Numbered from the stretch's first letter, positions 34,785 to 42,937 are shown. The stretch: DNA of 49,804 nucleotides from an uncultured Oscillospiraceae bacterium (GCA_947626785.1 CANQTO010000017.1:1-49804), one strand, 5' to 3'. Numbers and translations are program-made. The notes: generated by a model not told the origin, from the letters alone.

Positions 34785-35675
34785 TCAATTCCTCAGCTTT
34801 TTCAGATTTTTATTGGCCCGCCAGATCATATAGGCGGCCATACAAATAACGATGGTGCAGACCCCGCCGCCCACGGCGGCGGTCATGGTCCGGTTAAAGT
34901 CCGCGCTGTCCGCTCCGCCGAACTGGGCCAGCATGGCGGTAGTCAGAGCCAGGATCGACACCAGCGCGGCGACCAGGTTGACAGCCTGGGTGGCCGACAG
35001 GATGGGGCTGTTCTGGCGGCGGGTCTTCACAATGTTGATCATGGCGACCGTGACGGCGTAAAAGGAATAAGCGGCCATGGCGTAGATCAGATAGCCCGGA
35101 TAGCTGAAGTGCCGGTCCTGGCGGACCATGAAGGCGACGATCCCGGCCAGGGCCTGGTTCATCAGCAGCAGGACGAATCCGCAGGCCCGGTAGCGGCGAA
35201 AGGCCCCGGCTTCATCCTCCACCGGCCTATAGCGCAGCAGGGACAGGCGCATCCCGGCAAGCAGGCTGTAGTAGACCGCCAGGGACAGGAACCAGGCGGA
35301 GCGGTAGTACAGCCCGGCGGACAGCTTCATGAGGATGTAGGCCAGGTTGACCGTCAGCCCCACGTGCAGGGAGACCCGGTTGCGAAAATGCGCGTCCGCC
35401 GCGTACCGCTCCCCGGCCGGGCTGGCCCGGAGCTTGCGCACAAGGGAATGGCCGGAGACCTTCTCCCGGCCCTTTTTCAGCAGGCGGGGCAGCCCGGCGG
35501 CGGTGACGGCCAGGGCGTAGGCGGAGGCCAGATAGGAGGCGTAGCGCGGGGCGGGGTTTTGGATATCCAGCGCAAACACCAGGATCAAAAGCCCGTAGCC
35601 GAAGACCGCCAGCAGGATCGCAGGCAGGGGCGGTAAGCAGAACAGGGTTTTAAGGATTTTTTTGAATTTCTCCAT
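34785..35675 (-). CDS. Polytopic membrane protein of a two-component operon
   Basis: 296-residue protein with about seven hydrophobic segments (near 13-36, 45-60, 105-125, 130-150, 165-185, 195-215, 230-255 and 265-285; boundaries are approximate). I recognise no family. Its start lies 26 nt inside the histidine kinase gene, so it is co-translated with the kinase. This suggests a target or accessory sensor of the system. Cytoplasmic Arg/Lys-rich loops follow the positive-inside rule. Confidence 0.7.
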   Translation of the reverse strand: MEKFKKILKTLFCLPPLPAILLAVFGYGLLILVFALDIQNPAPRYASYLASAYALAVTAAGLPRLLKKGREKVSGHSLVRKLRASPAGERYAADAHFRNRVSLHVGLTVNLAYILMKLSAGLYYRSAWFLSLAVYYSLLAGMRLSLLRYRPVEDEAGAFRRYRACGFVLLLMNQALAGIVAFMVRQDRHFSYPGYLIYAMAAYSFYAVTVAMINIVKTRRQNSPILSATQAVNLVAALVSILALTTAMLAQFGGADSADFNRTMTAAVGGGVCTIVICMAAYMIWRANKNLKKLRN

Positions 35676-36750
35676 CCGCCGCCCTCCTGATCTTCACCGT
35701 GAAGGCGCTGCCCTTCCCGGCCTCGCTCTCCACGGAGATGTCGCCGCCCACGATGTCCACCACCCGCCTGACCAGGGCCAGACCCAGGCCGTTTCCCTGG
35801 GTGGCGTGGGAGGTGTCGCCTTGATAGAACTTCTCGAAAATATGTTTTCCCACCTCCGGCGGGATGCCGCAGCCGGTATCGGAGACAGTCACCAGAGCAT
35901 AGTTTTCCTCTGCCCGGAGGGTCAGGCTCACGGTCCCGCCAGGCTCGGTAAATTTCAGAGCGTTGGAAAAGAGATTGTTCCAGACCAGGCTGAGCAGCTC
36001 CTCGTCGGATTCAACGTAGATCTCTTCCTCCAGGTCCGTTTGGATATCGATGCTCTTTTTCTCCCAGGTGTCCTCAAATTGCAGCAGGCACTCCGCCAGC
36101 TGCTCGCCCAGGTCATAGCGCTTCGCCGCTGGGTAGATCTGCTGGTTCTCCAGCCGGTCCAGCTTCAGGATGTTGCTGATGAGATCAGCCAGGCGGCGGG
36201 ACTGCTCCGTGATAGCCCTGGCGTATTCCAGCCGCTGCTCATTCGGCAGCTCCGGGGCTTGGAGCAGGGTCCCGTAATTTTGCATGACGGCCAGGGGCGT
36301 TTTCAGCTCGTGGGACACGTTGGCGATGAAGTCCGTCCGCAGGGTCTCCACGCCGGAGAGCTCCTCTGCCATACGGTTGAAATAATCGATGATCGTATCG
36401 AAACCTGACCGCTCGTCTATCCCGTGCCAGGGTTCTATGCGGGCGGAGAAGTCGCCCTGCATGAGCCGGGAGGCGCCCTCCACGATCCGCCGCACCGGAC
36501 GTTCCACCATGAACTTTCGCCGCACGCCGTCGATCACGGTACAAAGCAAGCTGAGAAACAGCACGTTGCCGAAGGTGGCCACCGCCGCCGAGCGGATGTT
36601 CGCCTCGGTGAAGCCGATGTCCAGCGTCTGCTGGAGCGTTTTCAGAAAGAGGACCATGCAGCAGGTGATCACAAAGGACATCAGCAGGAAAAAGGCGGCA
36701 TAGCTCCGCAGGGAGAACAAAAAGCGCCGGAAGCTCGAGTCCGCTTTCAC
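35650..36750 (-). CDS. Sensor histidine kinase (HAMP, HisKA, HATPase)
   Basis: 366-residue membrane kinase. Two transmembrane segments (about 14-38 and 55-75) leave only a very short outside loop, so it may sense within the membrane or through a partner. The HAMP domain is about 76-128. The phosphoacceptor is H147 in FIANVSHELKTPL. The ATP-binding domain has the N box (WNNLFSNALKF), G1 box (VSDTGCGIP) and G2 box (GNGLGLALV). It overlaps the response regulator gene as ATGA and the membrane protein gene by 26 nt. Confidence 0.93.
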   Translation of the reverse strand: MKADSSFRRFLFSLRSYAAFFLLMSFVITCCMVLFLKTLQQTLDIGFTEANIRSAAVATFGNVLFLSLLCTVIDGVRRKFMVERPVRRIVEGASRLMQGDFSARIEPWHGIDERSGFDTIIDYFNRMAEELSGVETLRTDFIANVSHELKTPLAVMQNYGTLLQAPELPNEQRLEYARAITEQSRRLADLISNILKLDRLENQQIYPAAKRYDLGEQLAECLLQFEDTWEKKSIDIQTDLEEEIYVESDEELLSLVWNNLFSNALKFTEPGGTVSLTLRAEENYALVTVSDTGCGIPPEVGKHIFEKFYQGDTSHATQGNGLGLALVRRVVDIVGGDISVESEAGKGSAFTVKIRRAADGEIQKNP

Positions 36751-37418
36751 AAGATCACCGCCTTGTAGCCCAGACCGTGGACCGTCTTGATCTCAAACTC
36801 TCCGCAGCCCTCGAATTTGGCCCGCAGCTTGGTCATATAGACATCCACCGCCCTGGGCGCGGTGTCCGTGCCCACATCCCAGAACTCGTCCATGAGCTGG
36901 GAGCGTGTAAAGGTCTTGCCCGGATAGCTGAGGAGCTTATAGAGGATGTTGAACTCCCGGGCGGTCAGGGGGATCTCCTCCCCGGCCCAGACCGCCGTGC
37001 GCTCGTCCATGTCCAGGGTCAGATCCCCGATCTCCAGCCGGTGGGAGCCTGCGATCTTCGCCCTTCTCAGCAGGGCCCCGATCCGCAGGAACAGCTCGTC
37101 TAAGTCGATGGGCTTGACCATATAGTCGTCGATGCCGATCCGGTAGCCCCGCTGCTTGGAGGCCAGATCATCCCGGGCTGTCATAAAGAGGATCGGGATC
37201 TCCTCGTTCAGGGAGCGGACGGTCCTGGCAAACTCGAAGCCGTCCACGCCGGGCATCATGATGTCGGAGACGATCAGGTCAAAGCTGTTTTCGTACAGCG
37301 CGTCATAGGCCTCCTGGGCGTTGAGGCAGCCGGCGGCCTTGTAGCCGCTCCCGTTCAAAAAGGAGCAGACCGTGCGGTTCAAGTCCCTGTCATCCTCTAC
37401 CACCAATATCTGAAACAT
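36747..37418 (-). CDS. OmpR/PhoB-family response regulator
   Basis: 223-residue regulator. The receiver domain has the acidic pocket E8-D9-D10, the phosphorylated D52, T/S in FMTARDD and the conserved K in YMVKPIDL. A winged-helix DNA-binding domain (about 125-223) ends with VHGLGYKAVI. GGGGAGG lies 8 nt upstream of the ATG. Its upstream region contains CAAAC and TTAAC half-sites 11 bp apart, the usual spacing for this family, consistent with autoregulation. Confidence 0.94.
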   Translation of the reverse strand: MFQILVVEDDRDLNRTVCSFLNGSGYKAAGCLNAQEAYDALYENSFDLIVSDIMMPGVDGFEFARTVRSLNEEIPILFMTARDDLASKQRGYRIGIDDYMVKPIDLDELFLRIGALLRRAKIAGSHRLEIGDLTLDMDERTAVWAGEEIPLTAREFNILYKLLSYPGKTFTRSQLMDEFWDVGTDTAPRAVDVYMTKLRAKFEGCGEFEIKTVHGLGYKAVIL

Positions 37419-37467
37419 CGGGCAGACCTCCCCGGTTCATTCTTGCGCTTTATTGTAGCATGCAAAT

Positions 37468-37490
37468 GTTAAAGTTTTGTTTGCGTTTTA
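37468..37490 (-). promoter_or_regulatory. Putative response-regulator box upstream of the RR gene
   Basis: On the minus strand CAAAC (37483-37479) and TTAAC (37472-37468) are exactly 11 bp apart. The flanking sequence TAAAA-CG-CAAACAAAAC is nearly the same as that at 38283-38300 (TAAAA-TT-CAAACAAAAC). It lies about 50-70 nt upstream of the start codon, next to a TACAAT -10-like box. Confidence 0.55.
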
Positions 37491-37501
37491 CCTTTCCGGT
37501 C

Positions 37502-37542
37502 AAAAAATTCGGTCCGCGCAGGCGAAAAGCCTGCCCGGACCG
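37502..37542 (-). terminator. Terminator of the GMC/11-residue-repeat operon
   Basis: A 14-nt arm at 37510-37523 (CGGTCCG-CG-CAGGC) pairs with 37529-37542 apart from a CG/CC mismatch; the loop is GAAAA and the minus strand continues AATTTTTTG. Confidence 0.85.
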
Positions 37543-37548
37543 ATCTGT

Positions 37549-37821
37549 TTACTGCTTTCCGGGGCCCCGGGCCGTTTCGGGGCGGGCGGCCTCCCGCTGG
37601 GCCTGTTCCTCCCGGAGGCGCTTTTCCGCCTCCGCCGCCGTCTCGCCGTCGTGGGTCAGGAACTTGTCTACGAATCCGTCCTCGACCTTTTTGAACGTGC
37701 CGGTCACGCTGTCCTCGATCTTCTTATAACCGCCAACAACGCCCTCTTCGAGCTTTTTGTATCCGCCGGTGACAGCGCCGGCAATTTTTTCATTGGCTTT
37801 TACGAGCTTTGACTTTTCCAT
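37549..37821 (-). CDS. Small protein of amphipathic 11-residue repeats
   Basis: 90-residue soluble protein. Residues about 14-56 consist of four near-identical 11-residue units: GAVTGGYKKLE, EGVVGGYKKIE, DSVTGTFKKVE and DGFVDKFLTHD. The rest (57-90) is Glu/Arg/Ala-rich and likely helical. Eleven-residue repeats form right-handed amphipathic helices that lie on lipid surfaces, as in LEA proteins and apolipoproteins; that role is inference. It follows the GMC membrane protein by 13 nt and shares its operon. Function unknown. Confidence 0.8.
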   Translation of the reverse strand: MEKSKLVKANEKIAGAVTGGYKKLEEGVVGGYKKIEDSVTGTFKKVEDGFVDKFLTHDGETAAEAEKRLREEQAQREAARPETARGPGKQ

Positions 37822-37834
37822 GAGCGCGTCCCCC

Positions 37835-38203
37835 TTATTTCAGCCCCTTGATCAGGGGGATCAGGCAGAGCAGCAGCACGATCCCCGCGACGCCCACGAG
37901 CACGCCCAGGATCAGCCGGTCCCACACCATGACCAGGCACATCCCCATGCCGAAGACCACCGCGCCGAAGATGCCCAGCAGGGTCGCGCCTACCGTCTTG
38001 CCGTTAAAGACGATAGCGGGCTTGCCGTCCATTTTCCGGCGGATCAGCAGCATGGCCAGCAGCACCGCCGCGCCGGTCACGCCCGTCACGATGCCGGGGA
38101 GCAGCGCCCCCCACTCCGGGATCAGAGCCATGCACATACCCAAGGCAAACAAAATGCCGCCCACCACGCTCATGATCAGAGTCACAAAATCTTTCTTTTT
38201 CAC
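37835..38203 (-). CDS. Four-helix membrane protein with duplicated GMC motif
   Basis: 122-residue membrane protein with about four transmembrane helices. It looks like an internal duplication: the first half has GGILFALGMCMALIPEWG and the second GAVVFGMGMCLVMVWDR, each followed by a Gly-rich second helix (LLPGIVTGVTGAA; LILGVLVGVAGIV). The second half matches the small protein at 34402-34782. A cytoplasmic loop (RRKMDGKPAIVFNGKT) links the halves. Its upstream region holds three 11-bp-spaced repeats (38266-38292). A co-regulated membrane-stress role with the neighbouring two-component system is inference. Confidence 0.75.
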   Translation of the reverse strand: MKKKDFVTLIMSVVGGILFALGMCMALIPEWGALLPGIVTGVTGAAVLLAMLLIRRKMDGKPAIVFNGKTVGATLLGIFGAVVFGMGMCLVMVWDRLILGVLVGVAGIVLLLCLIPLIKGLK

Positions 38204-38265
38204 CGTGGAACACCTCCGAATTTTTTGCGGTCTCCCGCTTGATGGTCGTAGGATACTCCCCGAAT

Positions 38266-38300
38266 GTTTGAGAAAGGTTCGCGTTTTGTTTGAATTTTAT
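38266..38300 (-). promoter_or_regulatory. Three 11-bp-spaced direct repeats upstream of the GMC operon
   Basis: On the minus strand CAAAC (38292-38288), CGAAC (38281-38277) and CAAAC (38270-38266) lie at exact 11-bp steps. TAAAA precedes the first. The arrangement fits a head-to-tail OmpR-family regulator site and shares its outer half with 37468-37490. Confidence 0.6.
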
Positions 38301-38301
38301 T

Positions 38302-38346
38302 AAAAATGCGGAGCACAGGCACAAGCCTGTACTCCGCGTTTTTTGT
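38302..38346. terminator. Terminator of the CD1247-like gene
   Basis: Stem GCGGAG-ACAGGC with GCCTGT-CTCCGC (38308-38337, one C/A mismatch, ACAA loop) is flanked by TAAAAAT and GTTTTTTG, so it can work on both strands. Confidence 0.85.
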
Positions 38347-38360
38347 CTTATGGAAGCCGG

Positions 38361-38846
38361 TCAGTCCCCGTCCGGCCCGTCCTCGCCGTCCAGGTCGAAC
38401 TCCAGCACCTCGCCGCAGCCGGGGCACTGGATGGAGCCCTGCTCCAGCGTGTCCTCGTCGAAGCTCAGCTCCTGGCCGCAGTGGGGACAGGTGACGTCGT
38501 AGATCACGCCGTCATACTCCAGCTCCTCGTCCTCATCCTCGTCCTCGCCGTCCTCATCCTCCGGCCCGTAGCAGCCGGCGCAGTTCTGGCAGGGGGAGGC
38601 GTCCTCCAGGTCGCTGGGCACATCCAGCTGGCAGGTCAGATCCTCCAGGTAGGTCAGGTCCTCGGACATCTCGTCCAGAGCGCCGGCAAAGTCCAGGTCG
38701 GCGGCCTGGAGATCTTCGATCTCATGGGCCATGTCGGACAGCAGGTCCGTCAGCGCGTCCCAGAGCTTTCCCTCTTTGGAGCCGGGCTCCACGCCCAGGC
38801 CCTCGGCCAGGCCCTTGAGATAGGCGGCCTTTTCCACAACGGTCAT
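38361..38846 (-). CDS. CD1247 N-terminal-domain-like acidic zinc-ribbon protein
   Basis: 161-residue acidic protein. The N-terminal helical domain (about 1-75: EKAAYLKGLAEGLGV, LLSDMAHEIEDLQ) resembles the small clostridial family named after C. difficile CD1247. A Cys cluster (CQNCAGC) and a long Asp/Glu run (about 95-110) follow, then a zinc ribbon with CPHC and CPGC pairs (about 122-145). AGGAGG lies 8 nt upstream of ATG 38846. Function unknown; single-gene unit ended by its own terminator. Confidence 0.82.
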   Translation of the reverse strand: MTVVEKAAYLKGLAEGLGVEPGSKEGKLWDALTDLLSDMAHEIEDLQAADLDFAGALDEMSEDLTYLEDLTCQLDVPSDLEDASPCQNCAGCYGPEDEDGEDEDEDEELEYDGVIYDVTCPHCGQELSFDEDTLEQGSIQCPGCGEVLEFDLDGEDGPDGD

Positions 38847-38871
38847 ATAATTTTCCTCCTGTAATTTAGGG

Positions 38872-39063
38872 CGAGAGAAGCTTCTCTCACCCTTCAGACC
38901 ATATACAAGCGCAAGAAAGCGAGTGAGCAGCGGGGGAGCACGAGGGGGCAAGGCCCGCCTCGTGTTTCAATAACCGACAGCAAAAAGCCGGATTTATCCG
39001 GCGCATTTGCCGAGCGTAGCGAGTTTTTTCAGAAGGGCGAGCCCTTCTGAAAAAAGTGGCGGC
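38872..39063. repeat. Hairpin-rich intergenic segment between the CD1247-like gene and efp
   Basis: No gene is visible. Palindromes: GAGAGAAGCTTCTCTC (38873-38888); CACGAGG/CCTCGTG near 38939-38965; GCCGGA-TTTA-TCCGGC (38987-39002), extended by GCAAA/TTTGC; and a 14-bp stem TTTTTTCAGAAGGG with CGAG loop (39024-39055). AGCGAG-containing stretches recall the 26.2-26.5 kb block. Some of these may be 5' leader structures of the CD1247-like gene. Confidence 0.55.
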
Positions 39064-39098
39064 GCTTAAACTAAGAGCAAAATGCTCTTAGTTTAAGC
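39064..39098 (-). terminator. Terminator overlapping the efp stop codon
   Basis: A perfect 16-bp stem (39064-39079 with 39083-39098, GCTTAAACTAAGAGCA and complement) with an AAA loop overlaps the efp TAA at 39093-39095. There is little U tract on the minus strand, so it may be a 3'-end stabiliser; the stem at 39024-39055 further on could terminate. Confidence 0.6.
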
Positions 39099-39650
39099 AC
39101 GGGAGAGATATTCGCCGGTGCGGGTATCCACCCGGATCTTCTCGCCCCGCTCGATGAACAGGGGGACTTTGATCTCGGCGCCGGTCTCCAGGGTGGCGGG
39201 CTTGGTGGCGTTGGTGGCGGTGTTGCCGGCAAAGCCCGGATCGGTCTCGGTGACCTCCAGCTCCACGAAGAAGGGGGGCTCCACGTTGAAGACCTTGCCC
39301 TTGTAGGAGTAGATGGTGCACTCCATGTTCTCCTTGACGAACTTGAAGTTGTCCCCCAGGACAGACTCGTCCACGGGCTCCAGCTCATAGGTCTCCGGGT
39401 TCATGAAGTAGTACAGGTTGCCGTCGGAGTAGCTGTACTCCATGGTCATACGGTCCACCGTGGCGTTCTCGAACTTGGCGGTGGGGTTGAAGGAAGTCTC
39501 GGTGACGGCGCCGGTGATGACGTTCTTCATCTTGGTGCGGACGAAAGCCGCGCCCTTGCCGGGCTTGACGTGCTGGAACTCGATGACCTGCATGACCTGC
39601 CCGTCCATCTCAAAGGTAACGCCGTTTCTGAAATCGCCTGCTGTGATCAT
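39093..39650 (-). CDS. efp: Translation elongation factor P
   Basis: 185-residue EF-P, which relieves ribosome stalling at polyproline stretches. The KOW-like N-domain carries the tip lysine K32 in [12 protein letters not shown], the residue modified in many bacteria. Two OB domains follow, and the signature [27 protein letters not shown] is seen near the middle. No lysine-modifying gene (epmA, ymfI) lies nearby. GGAGGACC precedes the ATG. It lies downstream of pepP but has its own promoter. Confidence 0.97.
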   Translation of the reverse strand: MITAGDFRNGVTFEMDGQVMQVIEFQHVKPGKGAAFVRTKMKNVITGAVTETSFNPTAKFENATVDRMTMEYSYSDGNLYYFMNPETYELEPVDESVLGDNFKFVKENMECTIYSYKGKVFNVEPPFFVELEVTETDPGFAGNTATNATKPATLETGAEIKVPLFIERGEKIRVDTRTGEYLSRA

Positions 39651-39712
39651 AAAAGGGTCCTCCCGATCAAAAATGAATTTTATAATGAAAATACAGAATA
39701 CATAGCCTTAAT

Positions 39713-39741
39713 ATTTTACAGTATCTCCGCCCATTTTGCAA
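39713..39741 (-). promoter_or_regulatory. Promoter of efp
   Basis: On the minus strand: TTGCAA (39741-39736), a 17-bp spacer and TAAAAT (39718-39713), about 63 nt upstream of the start. Confidence 0.75.
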
Positions 39742-39773
39742 GGACTTTTTCCTATTTCCGGGTTTTTCCCGTC

Positions 39774-40844
39774 TTATAGGACGATCAGCTCCTTGGGGGC
39801 CTTGGTGATCACCTCGCAACCGCCCTCCCGCAGGACCATCACGTCCTCGATGCGCACACCGAAGCGGCCGGGGAGGTAGATGCCCGGCTCCGCGCTGACC
39901 ACCGCGCCGGCGGGCATGGGGACAGCGTTTGCGGGGGAGGCGCTGGGGGCCTCGTGGATGTCCAGGCCCAGGCTGTGGCCGAAGCCGTGGCCAAAGTACG
40001 CCCCGTAGCCCGCGTCGGCGATGAGCTTCCGGGCCGCGCCGTCGATGTCCTTCCCGGGGACGCTGGCCTTGGCGGCGGCAATGCCCGCCAGTTGGGCCTT
40101 CAGGACGATGTCATAGATATTCCGCATCTCGTCGGTGACGGAGCCCACAGCCACGGTGCGGGTCATGTCCGAGCAGTAGCCGTCGCAGAGGGAGCCGAAG
40201 TCCATGGTGACAAAGTCCCCCTTCTGGATGACCAGGTCCCCCGGCACGCCGTGGGGCATGCTGGTCTTGACGCCGGTGACCACGATGGGGTCAAAGGAAT
40301 TGCCCTCGCTGCCGTGGCGGAGCATCCGGTAGACCAGCTCCGCGGCCACCTCCTTCTCCGTCATGCCGGGCTTGATGAGAGGCAGCGTCTCGGCCAGGGC
40401 CGCCTCGCTGATGCGCTGGGCCCGGATCATGCTCTGGAGTTCCTCCTCCGTCTTTTGGGCGCGCAGCTCCGAAAAGACGCTCTGGGCGGGCAGCAGCTCC
40501 CGGCCCAGGCGCTTTTCCAGGGCCAGATAGCGGCTGTGGCTCAGCCCCTCCTCCTCGGCGCCCAGGCGCTCCACACCGGCCTGGGCCAGAGCCGCCTTCA
40601 CCAGCTCCAGGGCCGGGTGCTCCCGGTCATACAGCTGCACACAGACGCTCTCCGGCGCCGCCTTCCCGGCGGCCTCGATGTAGCGGGAGTCGGTGATGAG
40701 CCAGGCCCCCCGCCGGGCCACCAGCACATAGCCGTCGGTAAAGGGGAAGCCTGTGGCGTAGCGCTGGTTCTTCTCGCCGGTGACGAGGACGGCGTCCAAA
40801 TTCTTCTCTGCCAGTTTTTCCCGGATCCTTGCGATGTTGTTCAT
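39774..40844 (-). CDS. M24-family Xaa-Pro aminopeptidase
   Basis: 356-residue metallopeptidase of the PepP/PepQ type. The N-terminal creatinase-like domain is about 1-130. The pita-bread domain shows the dinuclear metal ligands: two Asp in MDFGSLCDGYCSDMTRTV, His in HGFGHSLGLDIHE, Glu in SAEPGIYL and Glu in GVRIEDVMV. It cleaves X-Pro bonds. Pairing with efp (polyproline synthesis) is a common neighbourhood in Firmicutes. The ATG overlaps the kinase stop (ATGA). Confidence 0.94.
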   Translation of the reverse strand: MNNIARIREKLAEKNLDAVLVTGEKNQRYATGFPFTDGYVLVARRGAWLITDSRYIEAAGKAAPESVCVQLYDREHPALELVKAALAQAGVERLGAEEEGLSHSRYLALEKRLGRELLPAQSVFSELRAQKTEEELQSMIRAQRISEAALAETLPLIKPGMTEKEVAAELVYRMLRHGSEGNSFDPIVVTGVKTSMPHGVPGDLVIQKGDFVTMDFGSLCDGYCSDMTRTVAVGSVTDEMRNIYDIVLKAQLAGIAAAKASVPGKDIDGAARKLIADAGYGAYFGHGFGHSLGLDIHEAPSASPANAVPMPAGAVVSAEPGIYLPGRFGVRIEDVMVLREGGCEVITKAPKELIVL

Positions 40845-42244
40845 ATGCCTGTCTCCTCTGATGTGGGCCGCGGGAAGCGCACGATGAAGCGGGAGCCCTG
40901 CGGCTTATTTTGTTCCACGGTGATGCTGCCTCCGTAGGCGGACACCGCGTCATGTACGATGCTCAGGCCCAGGCCGCTGCCTCCGGCCTCCCGGGAGCGG
41001 GCCTTGTCCACCCGGTAAAAGCGGGAGAAGATCTGGGGCCGGTCCTCCTCTGGGATGCCGATGCCCGTGTCCTCCACGCTCAGCTCCACGCCGTCCTCCA
41101 GGCCCTTCAGGCTCAGCGTGACGCTGCCCTCGGGCACATTGTATTTGATGGCGTTCTCGATCAGGTTGAAGATGATCTGGAACATGTGGTCCTGCGAGGC
41201 CATGACCACGCAGCCCTCGTCCAGCTCGCTCTTGATATGCACCTGCTTTTCCTTGGCCAGGGGCCGCAGGAAGACCAGGGCGTCCAGCGCCGCCTGCTTC
41301 ACGTCCACCGGCTCGGGGCTGAACTTGACGGTGTTGTCGTCCAGGCGGGACAGCTCCAGCAGCTTCTCCGTAGTGCGCTGGAGGCGCTGGGCCTCGTTGC
41401 CGATGTCGGTGACGAACTCCCGGACCGTGTCCGGCGGCATGTCCTCGTTCTGGACGATGCTGTCCGACAGCAGGCGGATGGAGGCCAGGGGGGTCTTCAG
41501 CTCATGGGAGGCGTCGGACACGAAGCGGCGGCGCTGCTGCTCGGTGCTCTCCAGGCGTTCGGTCAGCAGGTTGAACTCCTCCCCCAGCTCCGCGATCTCG
41601 TCCTGCCCCTTGATGACGTGCCGGTGGCCGTAGTCTCCGGCGGCCACCGCCCGCATGGAGCGCACCAGCTCCTGGAGCCGGCGCATGATCAGCGCGGAAA
41701 AGATGCCCACGGTGGCCAGGGCAAAGACGGCGATGCCGATGGACAGGGCCCGGAGCCGGTTCTGGAAGGAGAAAATGACCTCGGCCCGCTCCGCGTCGTA
41801 CTCATAGAGGTAGACGGCCCCGGTGATGGTCCCCTCGGCGCTCAGGGGCGTGACCATGCTGCTGGAGAAGGCCTTGCCGGAAAAGACGGAACGGAAGACG
41901 GTCTTGCTGTTCTCCAGGGCCCGGAGGATGTCTCCGATGTCCGTCTGGCTGCCGGTGGGGCCGCCGGTGTCATAGACCACCAGGCCCGCGTGGTCCACCA
42001 CCACGATGCGGGCAAAGCCGCTCACATCCAGAAAGCGCAGCACCTCCGCGACGCTCTCCCGGCTGAGCTTGTCCAGGCTGGACAGGGAGGAGGCCACCGC
42101 CGAGGCCCGGCCCGGCAGGGAGCTGAGCTTCTCCTCGAAGACCGCGTCCCGGGAGGAGATGATGGGGTAGGTGTTCAGCAGCACCAGCAGTAAGATCAGC
42201 AGCGCCGCCACAAAGCCTACAAACTGAAAGCGTAGACTGCGCAT
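40841..42244 (-). CDS. Sensor histidine kinase with large extracytoplasmic domain
   Basis: 467-residue kinase. Transmembrane helices (about 8-28 and 167-187) bracket a 140-residue outside domain containing a single-cache/PAS-like strand pattern (ARIVVVDHAGLVVYDTGG, TGAVYLYEYDA). HAMP is about 188-240. The phosphoacceptor is H247 in VSDASHELKTPL. The ATPase domain has the N box (IENAIKYN), VEDTGIGIPEEDR and GGSGLGLSIV. It resembles PhoR/ResE-type kinases. It sits 9 nt after its response regulator and overlaps pepP. Confidence 0.94.
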   Translation of the reverse strand: MRSLRFQFVGFVAALLILLLVLLNTYPIISSRDAVFEEKLSSLPGRASAVASSLSSLDKLSRESVAEVLRFLDVSGFARIVVVDHAGLVVYDTGGPTGSQTDIGDILRALENSKTVFRSVFSGKAFSSSMVTPLSAEGTITGAVYLYEYDAERAEVIFSFQNRLRALSIGIAVFALATVGIFSALIMRRLQELVRSMRAVAAGDYGHRHVIKGQDEIAELGEEFNLLTERLESTEQQRRRFVSDASHELKTPLASIRLLSDSIVQNEDMPPDTVREFVTDIGNEAQRLQRTTEKLLELSRLDDNTVKFSPEPVDVKQAALDALVFLRPLAKEKQVHIKSELDEGCVVMASQDHMFQIIFNLIENAIKYNVPEGSVTLSLKGLEDGVELSVEDTGIGIPEEDRPQIFSRFYRVDKARSREAGGSGLGLSIVHDAVSAYGGSITVEQNKPQGSRFIVRFPRPTSEETGI

Positions 42245-42253
42245 AGCCCCTCC

Positions 42254-42937
42254 TCAGTCCGCAAAATAGTAACCCACGCCCCATTTGGTCTGGATGTACT
42301 GGGGTTTGGCGGGGTCCAGCTCCAGCTTCTCCCGCAGGCGGCGGATGTGCACGTCCACCGTGCGGGTGTCGCCCTGGTAGTCATAGCCCCAGACCAGATC
42401 CAGCAGGCTCTCCCGGCTGTAGACCCGGCCGGGGTTCTTCATCAAAAAGAGGATCAGGTCGAACTCCTTCATCGTCAGCTCGATGGGGACCCCGGATTTA
42501 TAGGCGGCCCGGCGCTGCTCGTCCACGGCGATGTGCCCCCGCTGGAGGATGGGGGCCTGGGGCTGGCTGGGAGCGGCGATGGAGGCCCGGCGGAGCAGGG
42601 CCCGGACCCGGGCCTTCAGCTCCAGGATGTTGAAGGGCTTGGTCACATAGTCGTCCGCGCCGGACTCAAAGCCCATCAGCAGGTCCGCCCCCTCGCTGCG
42701 GGCGGTGAGCATGATGATGGGCACGGTGGAAAATTCGCGGATCTCCTGGCAGGCCTGGAGCCCGTCCTTCTGGGGCATCATCAGGTCCAGGATGATCAGG
42801 TCATACTCCCCCGTGCGGGCCATAGTCACGGCGCTCTCCCCGTCGTAACAGGCGTCCACCGTGTAGCCCTCGCTCTCCAGATTGAATTTGATGCCCTTCA
42901 CCAAGAGCTTTTCGTCGTCCACGACCAATATTTTCAT
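42254..42937 (-). CDS. OmpR/PhoB-family response regulator
   Basis: 227-residue regulator. The receiver has D7/D8, phosphoacceptor D51, T in MLTARSE and K in YVTKPFNI. The C-terminal winged helix ends with TKWGVGYYF. It closely resembles WalR/PhoP-type regulators, but WalHI accessory genes are absent, so essential WalR status is not claimed. The ATG overlaps the comEA stop (ATGA). Confidence 0.94.
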   Translation of the reverse strand: MKILVVDDEKLLVKGIKFNLESEGYTVDACYDGESAVTMARTGEYDLIILDLMMPQKDGLQACQEIREFSTVPIIMLTARSEGADLLMGFESGADDYVTKPFNILELKARVRALLRRASIAAPSQPQAPILQRGHIAVDEQRRAAYKSGVPIELTMKEFDLILFLMKNPGRVYSRESLLDLVWGYDYQGDTRTVDVHIRRLREKLELDPAKPQYIQTKWGVGYYFAD

